Assembly: GCA_013306675.1 (NCBI GenBank)
Contig: JABLUY010000350.1
Span: forward strand, 1-28,896
Reading direction: 5' to 3'
From: Thraustochytrium sp. TN22
Taxonomy: Eukaryota > Sar > Bigyra > Thraustochytrida > Thraustochytriidae
DNA: 28,896 nt
Of this stretch, positions 19,948 through 28,836 are shown one piece after another; position 1 is the first letter of the stretch; each line of letters opens with the position of its first letter. The notes beneath the pieces are model-generated. The model had not been told where the DNA came from and did not search any database. It saw nothing but the letters and a program-made list of their open reading frames with translations. Made by a program: the position numbers and the translations under genes.

Positions 19948-19950
<3 letters not shown>
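19857..19950. repeat. (ATC)n/(TGA)n microsatellite containing the LRR stop codon
   Basis: From 19858 to 19950 the plus strand is 31 consecutive triplets: 30 TCA and one TTA (19894-19896). Read on the minus strand in the LRR frame, each is a stop codon (30 TGA and one TAA). The first TGA (19948-19950) is the actual stop of the LRR gene. Confidence 0.97.
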
Positions 19951-21858
19951 CACGAGAATGGTGCGCAAGTCGACCGCAAACGCAAGGATACGAAAGACGA
20001 CGCGTTCGATGAGGCCGCCGCGTACGTGGAGGCGCGGGTCCGGCGGCTCCTCGAGCAGGAACTTGCGAAAGAAGGATGCGACGAGCTCCTGACTCTCACG
20101 GGCAAAGTGCAGCGCTGGTCGCGCCGCGAGACGCTCTCGCACAACGGCGGCGGCGAGCGAAGACGGAAAGGCAATGTCCGAGTCGAGGTGGTTGCGCGTG
20201 AGGTCAAGCAGGCGCAGACTGCCGTTCAGATGCAGCGTGGACATGAGCACGGTGGCTGGATGTAGCGAGTCGCGCACCTCCTGCTTGCGCCAGACGGGTT
20301 GCTGCTTACGGAAGCGCACGAGGCCGAGTTGCTGCAGCGTGAGACTCTGGATGGAGCGGCTGACGGCCAGAAGCCGCGCGAGCGCCGCCATGGCGCGCAG
20401 GCAGTCGTCTAGGTTCGGCAGCGCGTTGCGCGAGAGGTCAATGTGCGCGAGGCAGGTGGAACGCGAGTCCACGAGCGTCTGCACGAGGTCCTCATAGGCG
20501 TCGGCCGACAGCGCATTGCCAGCGATGCCGATACGCTCGAGGCTGCGCGAGCTGCGCAGCACCTGACACAACAAGTGCGTACCGCGGTCCTCGAGCGCGT
20601 TGTCGGCGAGGTCCAGGTCGCGCAGCGACTTGTGCAGGGCAAGCGACTTGACGAGCACCGCGAGCGCCGGCGCGCCCAGACCGTTGGCGGCCAGTCGTAG
20701 GTGCGCGAGCTGCGGGCAGGCGCAGATGAGGTGCGCCAGTGAGTATGGCGCGGCGCTGAGGCGGTCACCCAGGCTGTTGTGGCTGAGGTCGACACTGACG
20801 AGCGCGCGCGGCCGCGCGAAGGCGCGATTACCAATCATGGTGGACAGGGCGGCCGGCCCCATGAAGTTGCGACTGAGGTCCAGCGTGCGCAGGCTGTGGC
20901 CGGCCTGGATGAGGCTGGCCAGGGCGCTGGCCGCGGCCGTGTCGACCTCGTAGGTTGGGTTGCCCGCTTCATCCGCGCCGCTGCGCCGGCCCCGGGAGAG
21001 CCAGTTGCTGGACAGATCGAGGGCGCGCAGCTCGCGGCCGCAGCCGCGTGCGAGTGCGTTCAGTATGGGCTCAAGCTCGGCGGCCAGGAGTTGGCTGCGG
21101 CGCAGGCTCACGCGGCGCAAGTGCGCTTGGACTCTGAGTCCGCGCGCGAGCGCCTCGGCCTGGTCGATGCGGTCTTTGGCCTTGCGGCGCGGCCCGGCCA
21201 TGCTGCAGGCCTCAAGCGTGAGCGCCCTGGCCTCGGAAAAGAGTTCGAGCGTGGTGATGGTGGCGTCTCGGCAGTCGCCCCAGCCCACCATGTGGAGCTC
21301 GAAAGGGTCAGCGTTACAGGTGAGTGTCTGCAGGACGTCGCGCAGCGGGCTGGGCGGCAGCGTCTGCACTCGCGCGAGCCATGCCGCGGCGGCCTCGGCC
21401 TCGCGCTGCTGGCGCAGGAGATGGGCTTGAAGCTCCGCCTCGGCGCGCATGCGCTCGCGCAGCTGCATGGCGACCGTGGCCATGTCCCGCTTGCCCTTGT
21501 GCCGCCGGTAGACGGCCTGGATGCGGCGCGCCGCCTTGGTGTGGTGCACGCGCTGCTCGCGGCCCCAGGCCTGACGCTCGCGGCGCAGGCGCGCCTCGTC
21601 CTCGAGCAGGTCGTTGCGGCGGCGCTCGGGTCTGCTCAGCGGCCACACGCCGGCGCCAGGGGGCACGCGGTCCACGGCCAGCTGCGGCAAACTACCCACC
21701 ACTGCGCCGGCGCCCTGCACGGGGAGCGGCGCCAGCCGGGACCCGACGCTGCGCCGCAGCACCACCGGGTCCTTGAGGTGCAGCTTGCGCTGCTCGCGCC
21801 GCCATTTCTCCAGCTGCCGCTTCGGCAGCCGGTGCGGCGTGCCCGAGGCCTCGCCCAT
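19948..21858 (-). CDS. IQ-motif and leucine-rich-repeat protein
   Basis: A 636-aa protein from the ATG at 21858, which has a good GCCATGGG context. The N-terminus is basic and helical (LEKWRREQRKLHLKD). An IQ calmodulin-binding motif, IQAVYRRHKGKR, lies at 113-124, followed by a charged helix (about 125-170). From about 240 to 560 there are seven or more leucine-rich repeats of the long ribonuclease-inhibitor type, e.g. LRALDLSSNWLS, LRTLDLSRNFMG, LVSVDLSHNSLG, LRDLDLADNALE, LAHIDLSRNALP and LRLLDLTRNHLD. A short helical tail ends at the stop within the ATC repeat. No signal peptide or membrane segment is seen, so it is probably cytosolic. IQ plus LRR occurs in ciliary and centrosomal proteins (LRRIQ types), but orthology is not claimed. 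An in-frame ATG at 22014 would add 52 less convincing residues. Confidence 0.85.
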
Positions 21859-22330
21859 GGCTGGCTGCCTGCCACTGGGACGTGCACGCGCACGCGTGCG
21901 CCCTGCGCGCTCGCCAAACGGGGGCTTGTCCGAGTCTTGGAGTGCGGAGCGCGGCCCTGCCCTGCCGGGCCACGCGCTGCACTGTCTGTAGTAGTGGAGG
22001 CTCGCATTTTCCATAGGTGTGTGCAGTGCGCGGACCCCACCGTGCTCGATGGCGAAAGGCCTTGCTTCAACAGCGCCGCCGCCGCAGGCCAGCGCGGAGT
22101 CAAGTCGAAGGTTCGACGGGAACAAGCAGCACGGCGGAGGCGGAGGGAATAAACTAACAAAACTCGACAAACAGTCCTCTAGCTCTACAGCTAGGTCAGC
22201 GGAAACAGCTCGGAGCGTAATGATCAAATGCGGCGGCGTGCTCGCGTGCGCGGCAAAGGAAGAATCTGCCTCACGGTCGAGGCTGCGCGCGAGTACGCCG
22301 GGCTGGTTCGTGGTCCGCTTGGTTCGCAAT
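21859..22330. other. LRR promoter region and Costars 3' UTR
   Basis: A 472-bp spacer between two minus-strand genes. The LRR frame stays open across it and into the antisense of the Costars gene, but the residues there are Arg/Pro/Thr-rich without domain character. A second in-frame ATG for the LRR gene lies at 22014. No other gene or repeat is seen. Confidence 0.5.
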
Positions 22331-24142
22331 TCATGAACGGGACGCGTAGTAGCCCTGCTCGTTGGCGGAGGAACCGGCCGGGGGGCGGCTGCTGCTGTAG
22401 CGGCGGCTGGCGCGCCACGAGTTGGAGGCCCCTTCGACGAGGTCGGCAGCGCTTTCGGCGAGCTTGGAGCCGGCAGTGGAGACCATCTGCACAACGGCGT
22501 CAGAGCAGGTGGGCGGCATGTCAACCTCGAGGTCATCGTCAGCGGAGTCGTCCGTGAGGAAGCTGCGCTCCGAAAACCGGCGCGACTTGGTCCAGCGGCG
22601 CTCGCTGCGGCGGAAGCCGAAGGAGCGCCGGCCGCGCGAATGGCCGCGTGAGGCCTTTTGCGGGCAGTCCTCGATGCGGGCGCCCTCGGTCGCGAGCGGC
22701 GCCTCTTCTTGCTCGGGCAGGCGAGGCGACTGTCGATGGCGGCGCGAGGATCGGCGCTTGTGGCGAGCCTCTTCGTCGGCGGCCAGCGCCATGGCGCGCG
22801 TCTGCAGCGGGTCGCGCCCGCGGCGGTTCTCGGCCGCGGCGTCCACGGCGGTCTGCGAGGCGGCCGAGGAGTCCGAGGACCAGGACGCGTCTGTGCCGTC
22901 CTCCGCGTCTGTGCCGTCCTCGTGCTCGTGGTCTGGGGTGGTGGCGGCGGCGGCATGCGCTTCCTCCTCCTCCTCCTCTTGTTGTCGTTGCTGCTGCTGC
23001 TGCTGCTCGTCCTCGTCTACCTCCTCATCTTCGTCGTAATCGTCATAGTCCATGGCGGGCTCGGGGAGGTCCGCTGAGGGGCGTGGGCTTGAGAGCCTCT
23101 TCATGAGACCGCTCGCTGTGCTCCGAATGGACGCACGCAGGCCGGCGAGCTTGCCGCGGTTGGCCTGGCTGTTTTGCAGGTGGCGTGCGGCATTTTCGCC
23201 GAGGACAAACTTGGGATCCGGGTAGCCCGTGGTTGCGTAGTTGCGGGGCGGTGTCGAGAGAAAGCGTTTAAGATTGGGCGTCTTGGAGTAGCGTGCCTTG
23301 TTGCCGATGTTGCCGTGGTTCACCGGCGCCTCGTAAGCGGAAAAGCTGACAGTGGAGCGCATCGTGCTGCCGGGCGACAGCGAAACCGGGCGACCCATGG
23401 GCGCGGCGCTCTTGGCGCGGCGCGCCTCCGAGATGCGCGATGTAGCCTCCCGCGTGCGCTCGATATCGGCACTCTGCGACCGCTGATGTACAACATGTGA
23501 GAGCTGGTCTTGGAAGCTGGCGCCACTGGAGCCACTCGCGCCGCTGCCCGTGGACGTCTTGCTGCCGATGCTCGCGGCGTCCGCGCTGCTGCTCTCACTG
23601 GTCTTGCCGCTGCCGCTGCCGCTGCCTTGGTCGGCCCAAAAGTTCATGGTAGGCGGCGGCACCGAGACAGAGCCCACAAAAACCACCGAGGGCGACCGGG
23701 AGGCGCTCTCACGCATGCGCGTCCAGCGCGCGGGCACCGACAGCCCGCGCGACTTGCGGGCCGCCATGAGTCTGGACTCCCTGCGCATGGACGCGCGGCC
23801 GCCGGCCGCGGCCGCGGCCGCGGCCGTGGCCTCCGCGTCGACCTGCACGGCCCTGTCGAAGCCTGCCGGCGTGACGCGGATGAGCGTGTCATCGTGCGTG
23901 CCCTGCAGCAGCAGGCCCTCTCCTTCGTACTCTACCAGGCCGCGTCTCCTCGCAGCCTTGAGCATGCCCACGAGCATGTCGCTGCGCTGGTACTCTGCGA
24001 ACACCTCGCCAAAGCTCACCACCAGGCTCCCATCCTCGGCCTCCTCGCCCAGCTCCGCCAGCACCACCACCAGCTGGTCCGCCTCCGCCGCCAGCCGCCG
24101 CGCGCCCGCCGCCGCGCGCCGCGCCGCCGCGTCCTCCGCCAT
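22331..24142 (-). CDS. Costars-domain protein with long disordered tail
   Basis: A 603-aa single-exon protein. Residues about 18-92 match the Costars fold, a winged-helix-like actin-regulating domain known as a free-standing protein of about 80 aa and as the C-terminus of STARS/ABRA. The key signatures are LVVSFGEVFAEY, MLVGMLKAARRRGLVEYEGEGLLLQGTHDD and the following IRVT. The rest (about 100-603) is Ser/Arg/Ala-rich and probably disordered. It has a conserved-looking patch with RYSKTPNLKRFLSTPPRNY (about 285-310), an acidic/Gln run (about 364-395, DYDDYDEDEEVDEDE then Q and E), basic RS-like blocks near 440-520 and a Tyr/Ser-rich end. A role in actin dynamics is inferred from the family; having the domain at the N-terminus of a large protein is unusual. 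ATG at 24142 is the first in frame and 17 codons before the domain. Confidence 0.88.
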   Translation of the reverse strand: MAEDAAARRAAAGARRLAAEADQLVVVLAELGEEAEDGSLVVSFGEVFAEYQRSDMLVGMLKAARRRGLVEYEGEGLLLQGTHDDTLIRVTPAGFDRAVQVDAEATAAAAAAAGGRASMRRESRLMAARKSRGLSVPARWTRMRESASRSPSVVFVGSVSVPPPTMNFWADQGSGSGSGKTSESSSADAASIGSKTSTGSGASGSSGASFQDQLSHVVHQRSQSADIERTREATSRISEARRAKSAAPMGRPVSLSPGSTMRSTVSFSAYEAPVNHGNIGNKARYSKTPNLKRFLSTPPRNYATTGYPDPKFVLGENAARHLQNSQANRGKLAGLRASIRSTASGLMKRLSSPRPSADLPEPAMDYDDYDEDEEVDEDEQQQQQQRQQEEEEEEAHAAAATTPDHEHEDGTDAEDGTDASWSSDSSAASQTAVDAAAENRRGRDPLQTRAMALAADEEARHKRRSSRRHRQSPRLPEQEEAPLATEGARIEDCPQKASRGHSRGRRSFGFRRSERRWTKSRRFSERSFLTDDSADDDLEVDMPPTCSDAVVQMVSTAGSKLAESAADLVEGASNSWRASRRYSSSRPPAGSSANEQGYYASRS

Positions 24143-25079
24143 CGCCGCGCGCCGCGCGCGCCGGCGCGGCCCGCTCGTTCGTCCTTTGCCTCGCGCCGTA
24201 CCTGCCGTGGCCGCCGGCCCTGCCTGGGCCCGCGTCGCCCGAGGGCCGCGCCGACTCGCGGCGACTCGCCAACACCGCGCGCCACTGCGCCACTGCGCTC
24301 CTGCAACTTGAACTTGAACTTGGCAGCCACGTCCTGCGCGGCGCTGCCGAGGACAGTGCGCCGCACGCGCCGCTCCTGGCAGCTAGCGAGCTATCTGCGC
24401 GGCGAGCGCGCCGCGCCGCCCGCCGCGAGGCCCGCGGCCTCGAGGCGCAGCGGCGAACGCGGGCGGCGCCGGCGGCGAGCTCGTCCGCCGACCTGCCCGG
24501 CGCTGCGTGGTCACGGCGCTCGCCGCCGCGCCGGCGGCCGGCCCGAGCGCGGCGCGAGCTGGAAGGCGCAGAGCTGCGAGCCGGGTGGCTGGCGGCCGCG
24601 GGAGCCACGCAAGCTTTGCTTTGCTGCTGGCGGCGGCGGCCGGCGGCGCGGCGCGGGAGGCGGAGCCGCTCGTGGACGCGGAGGACCCGCGCGGAGCCTG
24701 AGCAGAGCGTGATCGAGAGGAAAGCCGGCGAGCTCGCAGGGGGCTCGCAGTGATGCGAGCCGAGCTGCCGCGACTTGGAGCGGATGCTTGCCTGCAGCGC
24801 GGGCTGCAGCGCGGGCTAGCTGGCTGCGGCGCGGCAAGGCGGCCTGCCGACTTTGGTAGAACTTGAGCAAGGCGAGGGCCTGTCCAGTGGCCGAGTCGGT
24901 GTCGCTGACGACGATCGAGCTGAGCTGGGACGGCAGCTCGATTGACGCCAAGGGGCGCTGAGACTCGGACTCGGAGTGCAACTTGAAGCTCGTGACATCG
25001 ACCCGCAGCAGTGTTGTTGACTGACTGCGGCCTCTTGGTTGGCTGAGTGGCTCGAATCCCTGGCCGGGCTCACTTTTGA

Positions 25080-25127
25080 TCTCTCCCCCTCTCTCTCAGG
25101 CTCTCATTCTCTCTCTCTCTCTCTCTT
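25080..25127. repeat. CT/GA dinucleotide tract
   Basis: A CT-rich tract with about nine perfect TC units (25109-25126), about 370 bp upstream of the PH gene start. Such tracts can act as promoter elements; this is not shown here. Confidence 0.85.
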
Positions 25128-25372
25128 CGTTCGCTCGTACGTCGGGTCCAGCAGCAAATCGATCGTCCTCGTCGAGGTCACGACGAGCGAGCTGCAAGCC
25201 CGCGCCGCGATGCTTGGCCTCGCCCGGGCGCGCGTCCTTGTGCCGGCCTGGCTGCCCTCTGTATCAGAAGGCCCGCGGCCGCCAGCGCGCTCGTAGGGCT
25301 GCCGCAGTGAGCACAGTTTGTCTCAGCTCGGGCAGGCAAGCGCGGCGCTCCTTGCCTTCAAGTTGTGCAGGC

Positions 25373-25408
25373 AGAGACGCGGCGCAGGGCAGAGACGCGG
25401 CGCAGGGC
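25373..25408. repeat. Perfect 18-bp tandem duplication
   Basis: The unit AGAGACGCGGCGCAGGGC is repeated exactly twice just upstream of the PH gene. Its length is a multiple of three, so it leaves the open upstream frame intact, although that frame has no ATG. Confidence 0.95.
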
Positions 25409-25494
25409 AGCGCGTGCGCGGCGGGCCGGAGCGGAGCGGCGCGGCGCGAGCGTACGGCCCGGGAGGGAGCGGCGCCAGCAGGGCGCAGGCCACC

Positions 25495-25667
25495 ATGAGC
25501 CATGGCTACGGCGGCTACGCCGGCGGCCATCACCTTGCAGATGGCGCGAGCGGCGCGAACGCCGGCAGCGGTGGCTACGCAAGCAGCAGCTACAGCAGCG
25601 GTGCGGGCGGGTACTCACAGCCGTCGTACGGCCAGCCGCAGCACTCGTATGGCCAGCCGCCGCCGCC

Positions 25668-25715
<48 letters not shown>

Positions 25716-27123
25716 CTATCAGCCTCAGGCGCCCTCGTGGCAGCAGCAGCAGTCGCAGCAGCCGCCCTGGCAGCCACAGCCGCAGCCGTCATGGGAGCAA
25801 CAGCCGCAGCCATCGTGGGAGCAACAGCCGCAGCCTTGGCAGCAGCCCCCGCAGCAACAAGGACAGCACCAATCTTGGCAGGCGCCTTCGTCGTGGCAAG
25901 CGCCCCAGTCCTCGTGGCAGACGCCGGTATCCCAGCCGCCGGCTCCCCAGCCGCAGCAGCAACAATACTCGTCTTACTCGTCCGCAACGCAGCCTGCGTC
26001 GGGTGCAGACCAGAGCAGCAAGGACTGGCTGGCGCACTTTGACCCGTTGACGGGCACGGCGTCTGACGCGCTGGAGAAGATGTCGGTCTCGTCCATCGTG
26101 CAGCGGCTCAACAGACTGTCGCAACGCGGCTTGCTGAGCCAGTCGGAGTTCTCGGCGTTGCAGGTGCTGACGGCGCGCGAGCCGCAGCGCGTGAACTCTG
26201 CGCTGGACAAGCTGGAGTTTTTCGACGACCGCAGCATGGTGACCGCTGTGGCGGTGAGCTACGAGAACATGACGCAGCGGCGCGCCGCCGAGTACTCGCA
26301 GCGCGAGCGAGCTGCGATGGAAAAGCAGGCGAGCGAGCGCTCCATGGCGGCTGCAGCCTACGCTGCTCAGCAAGCGCGCGTCTCCGCACAGGCTCAAGCC
26401 CAGGCGGCGCACGCAAAGGCCCAGGCGCAAGCGCGCCAGGTCGCTGCGCACGAGGCTGCCTCGGACGACGACTCGGACGCGTCGAGCGAGGCCGGCAACG
26501 CGCTAGAGACGTCGACAATGGTGGACAGCGACGAGGAGCGACTGCAGGACCCAAACACGGCCGCACGCGCACAGAGCCTGGTGGCCTCCGAATCACAGCT
26601 GCAGTCCACGCCGCACCCACGCGCTGGCGGCTACCCAGAACCCCTGCCGGCGACCTTTGTGTTCACGGGCAAGGAGCTGCTGGGCAAGATCTTGGTGCGC
26701 GTCTCCAAGAAGAAGCTCTTCCGCAAGTGGAAGCCCATGTTCTTCCGCCTGGACCGGTCCTCGCTGCGGCTCTACGAGAACAGCACCGAGTACGAATGTG
26801 GTGCGGGCGCCCGGCTCACCTTTCCGCTGCATCAGTGCATGGCGGTCGACAAGCCGGCGCCCAAGCGCACCTACTCGGTCGCAGACGACGCGGAAAACGT
26901 CTTCTTCACCACCTTCAAGGAGAACATTCTGGATCCGAACCGCGAGGACTCGGCGCCGACCAAGTTTTCGTCGCTGCGCCGCAGCCGTCGGCTCTGCAAG
27001 TTTGGCGCCACCGACGTCCCGGAGCTCGCCGCCTTTGCGTACGCACTGCACGGCGCCATTCTCTGGCAGCGCCGCCAGCGCTCGCTCGGCGCCGCCAGTG
27101 CCGACGCCGGCCGCTACTCTTGA
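25495..27123 (+). CDS. PH-domain protein with Gln/Trp/Pro-rich prion-like N-terminus
   Basis: A 542-aa protein; ATG at 25495 has a near-ideal GCCACCATGA context. Residues 1-55 are Gly/Ser/Tyr-rich (GGYSQPSYGQPQHSYGQ). A run of about 15 Gln encoded only by CAG (DNA 25669-25713) follows, then imperfect QPQPSWEQ and SWQAP repeats to about 160. This resembles the low-complexity regions of RNA-granule or endocytic proteins. A helical module (about 173-260, WLAHFDPLTG, RLSQRGLLSQSEFSALQVL) leads to an Ala/Gln-rich helix (about 258-318) and an acidic patch (DDDSDASSEA). A PH-like domain occupies about 389-530: KILVRVSKKKLFRKWKPMFFRL is strand 1-2 with a basic loop suited to phosphoinositides, and AFAYALHGAILWQRR is the closing helix. 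Family name unknown; membrane binding is inferred. Confidence 0.85.
25669..25713 (+). repeat. (CAG)15 encoding poly-Gln
   Basis: An uninterrupted CAG array inside the PH-protein gene. Purity at DNA level suggests recent expansion and length polymorphism. Confidence 0.95.
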
Positions 27124-27450
27124 CTGTGTAGAAGTAAACGTACAAACACGACGTGCGTTGTGCTGCTTTGACGGCCCAAGGCAGCAGAAAGCCAGTGGCC
27201 ACCGGGGCGCACCAAGCAATCAGCGCCAGCGGTCTGGCAGGCACAAGCCGGCAGTGTCCACAAGCAGCACCTGGCACCAGCACCAAGAGCAAGAGCAGCA
27301 CGAGGCAGCAACAGCAGGCAACAACAGCAGGCAGCGACAGCTCTACTAGGTTATGTTATCGTCGATCGCTTCAGAGTAAACAAAAAGAGCTCCGGGCCGG
27401 CTGTCTACTCAAGCCTGGCCAAGCTTGCTTCGGTCACCTGGTCGCTCAAG
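27124..27450. other. Convergent 3' spacer
   Basis: 327 bp between the PH-protein stop (+) and the AP-4 mu stop (-). It has an interrupted CAG/CAA-rich stretch at about 27290-27340. No gene or clear poly(A) signal is visible. Confidence 0.6.
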
Positions 27451-28800
27451 CTAGTTCGTGGAGAGGCGGCAAACGTAGCTGGCGCTCTGCGAGACGTAGC
27501 GGACCCAGCGGTGCGGGTTGTAGGTGCGATGCGCCTCGACGATGCGGAGATACTTGACCTGGAGGTTGGACGCGTTGAACATGGGCACCTCGAAGGAGAG
27601 CGAGATGGGTCCGATCTCGCGGCGCAGCGCCGGGGACATGGGCTCCTTGAGGTCCACCTTGGCGCGCAAGGTGTGCTCGGCGCCGCCCTTGAACTTCTTG
27701 ATGGTCCAGATGACCTTGTGGTCCTTGACGCGGTACTCGGCGGTCTGGCCGGCGGCCGCGGCGCCCGAGTCGAGGCGATTGCTGACGCCGTTGGAGCGCG
27801 AAGGCACTGGAAGGGTGACCTGCACGTTGACGCCGAAGTTGGCCTCGGGCAAGTCGGCGCGCACCTTGACGACGATTTCAATCTGCGTGGGCGTGTTCTC
27901 CTCAATGTGTGGGTAGATGCGAAAGGGCGCGACGAAGTCGCCGGTGACGCGGTAGTTCATGAGCACGAACTCGCCGTCGGGCGGCACGAAGTAAAGGAGG
28001 CGCATGGACTCGAAGTCATCGAGCTGCACGCACTCGTGGAAGTTGCAGTCATCGAGCACCACGGAGCCGTAGCTGTTGGCACCGGCGCCCTTGCCGACGA
28101 CCAGGTCCTCATTGAGCGCCAAGCGCAGCGGTGGGTTGCCCGAGAGGTAGCTCTTCATGACGATGCTGCCGTCGATATGCGCCGACAGCGTGTAGCCATT
28201 GCCATTGAAGAGCATGGTGAGGCGCTCCAAGATGTCCACGAAGATCTCGTTGCGTTCCTTGCCGGACTTTGCGGCCAGCGTGACCGGTTTGTACACGGAG
28301 GAGGACGGCGTGGTCTTTTGATGCATGGTCGGCATCTTGAATGCGTTGGCCTGCTTGATACTGTCAACCACCACGGGCTCGTTGTGCACGTGCACCTTGA
28401 GCTGCTCGGTCGAGGTCACCATCGGGTAGCCAAAGTCCAGCACCTCGTCCAGCAGCTCATAGATGAGGACGAAGTTCTTGCGGATGGCCTCCTCCGACAG
28501 CACGCCGCAGTAGTCCTTGAAGAGCTTCGCCAGGCGCGCCAGCAGCTCCAGCGTGAAGTTCGGCGAGACGTTGGACTTGGTCGTGCAGACGAAGTAGAGC
28601 CCGTTCTGCTTGATGAAGATGTAGTTCACGCCATCCAAGAAGAAGCACGGCGGCGCCTCAGTCCCGCCGTCGCCCTTCCAGAACTTCACGCTATGGAAGA
28701 AGATCTCCGCCGACCCCTTGGCCACGTCGTTGCGGAAGTCCCTCGAGATGATGGTGTCGCCGCGCGGCGACAGGATGTAGAACTGACTCAGCGCGAACAT
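27451..28800 (-). CDS. AP4M1: AP-4 complex subunit mu
   Basis: A 449-aa single-exon protein; human AP-4 mu has 453 aa. Mu4 is the medium subunit of the AP-4 coat, which sorts cargo at the trans-Golgi network and recognises tyrosine-type signals. Residues 1-140 form the longin-like domain (SQFYILSPRGDTIISRDF, FFHSVKFWK, EAPPCFFLDGVNY, VSPNFTLELLARL, VLIYELLDEVLDFGY). A linker of about 40 residues leads to the mu homology domain (about 183-449: RNEIFVDILERL, HIDGSIVMKSYLSGNP, ALNEDLV, FVPPDGEFVLMNYR, and the C-terminal WVRYVSQSASYVCRL). The KFWK, PKGS-like and YLSGNP wording distinguish it from AP-1, -2 and -3 mu. ATG at 28800 fits the family N-terminus; the frame is open upstream to an ATG at 28836 that would add 12 Arg/Gly-rich residues. 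AP-4 is absent from many fungi and some animals. Confidence 0.95.
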   Translation of the reverse strand: MFALSQFYILSPRGDTIISRDFRNDVAKGSAEIFFHSVKFWKGDGGTEAPPCFFLDGVNYIFIKQNGLYFVCTTKSNVSPNFTLELLARLAKLFKDYCGVLSEEAIRKNFVLIYELLDEVLDFGYPMVTSTEQLKVHVHNEPVVVDSIKQANAFKMPTMHQKTTPSSSVYKPVTLAAKSGKERNEIFVDILERLTMLFNGNGYTLSAHIDGSIVMKSYLSGNPPLRLALNEDLVVGKGAGANSYGSVVLDDCNFHECVQLDDFESMRLLYFVPPDGEFVLMNYRVTGDFVAPFRIYPHIEENTPTQIEIVVKVRADLPEANFGVNVQVTLPVPSRSNGVSNRLDSGAAAAGQTAEYRVKDHKVIWTIKKFKGGAEHTLRAKVDLKEPMSPALRREIGPISLSFEVPMFNASNLQVKYLRIVEAHRTYNPHRWVRYVSQSASYVCRLSTN

Positions 28801-28836
28801 GCTGCCGCGCCCGCCCGCCCGCCGGCACGCCGGCAC

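Larger units (their letters stand above)
24143..25494. promoter_or_regulatory. Divergent spacer upstream of Costars and PH genes
   Basis: A 1.35-kb region between opposite start codons, without a supported gene. It contains a tandem 12-mer CTGCAGCGCGGG (24792-24815), a pyrimidine-rich CT tract (25080-25127) and a perfect 18-bp tandem duplication in the likely PH 5' leader (25373-25408). The plus-strand frame of the PH gene is open back to about 25318 but holds no ATG before 25495. Confidence 0.5.

Noticed and set aside
18311-20207. Two long minus-strand open frames opposite the 522-aa coiled-coil gene, one with a poly-Asp run
   Set aside because: Antisense shadows; the poly-Asp is simply the ATC repeat read in another frame.
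22015-22956. N-terminal extension of the LRR frame up to 22956
   Set aside because: It overlaps the Costars gene in antisense, has no ATG-supported domain, and its residues are typical of chance GC-rich frames.
23510-24712. 400-codon plus-strand frame overlapping the Costars gene
   Set aside because: Antisense shadow with highly Arg/Ala-rich composition; the Costars domain on the other strand is decisive.
25040-25070. Possible tRNA T-arm (GGCTCGAATCCC)
   Set aside because: No matching acceptor, D-arm or anticodon arm could be found around it.
25318-25494. PH-protein start at 25318
   Set aside because: That codon is TTG; the first ATG is at 25495 with a near-ideal initiation context.
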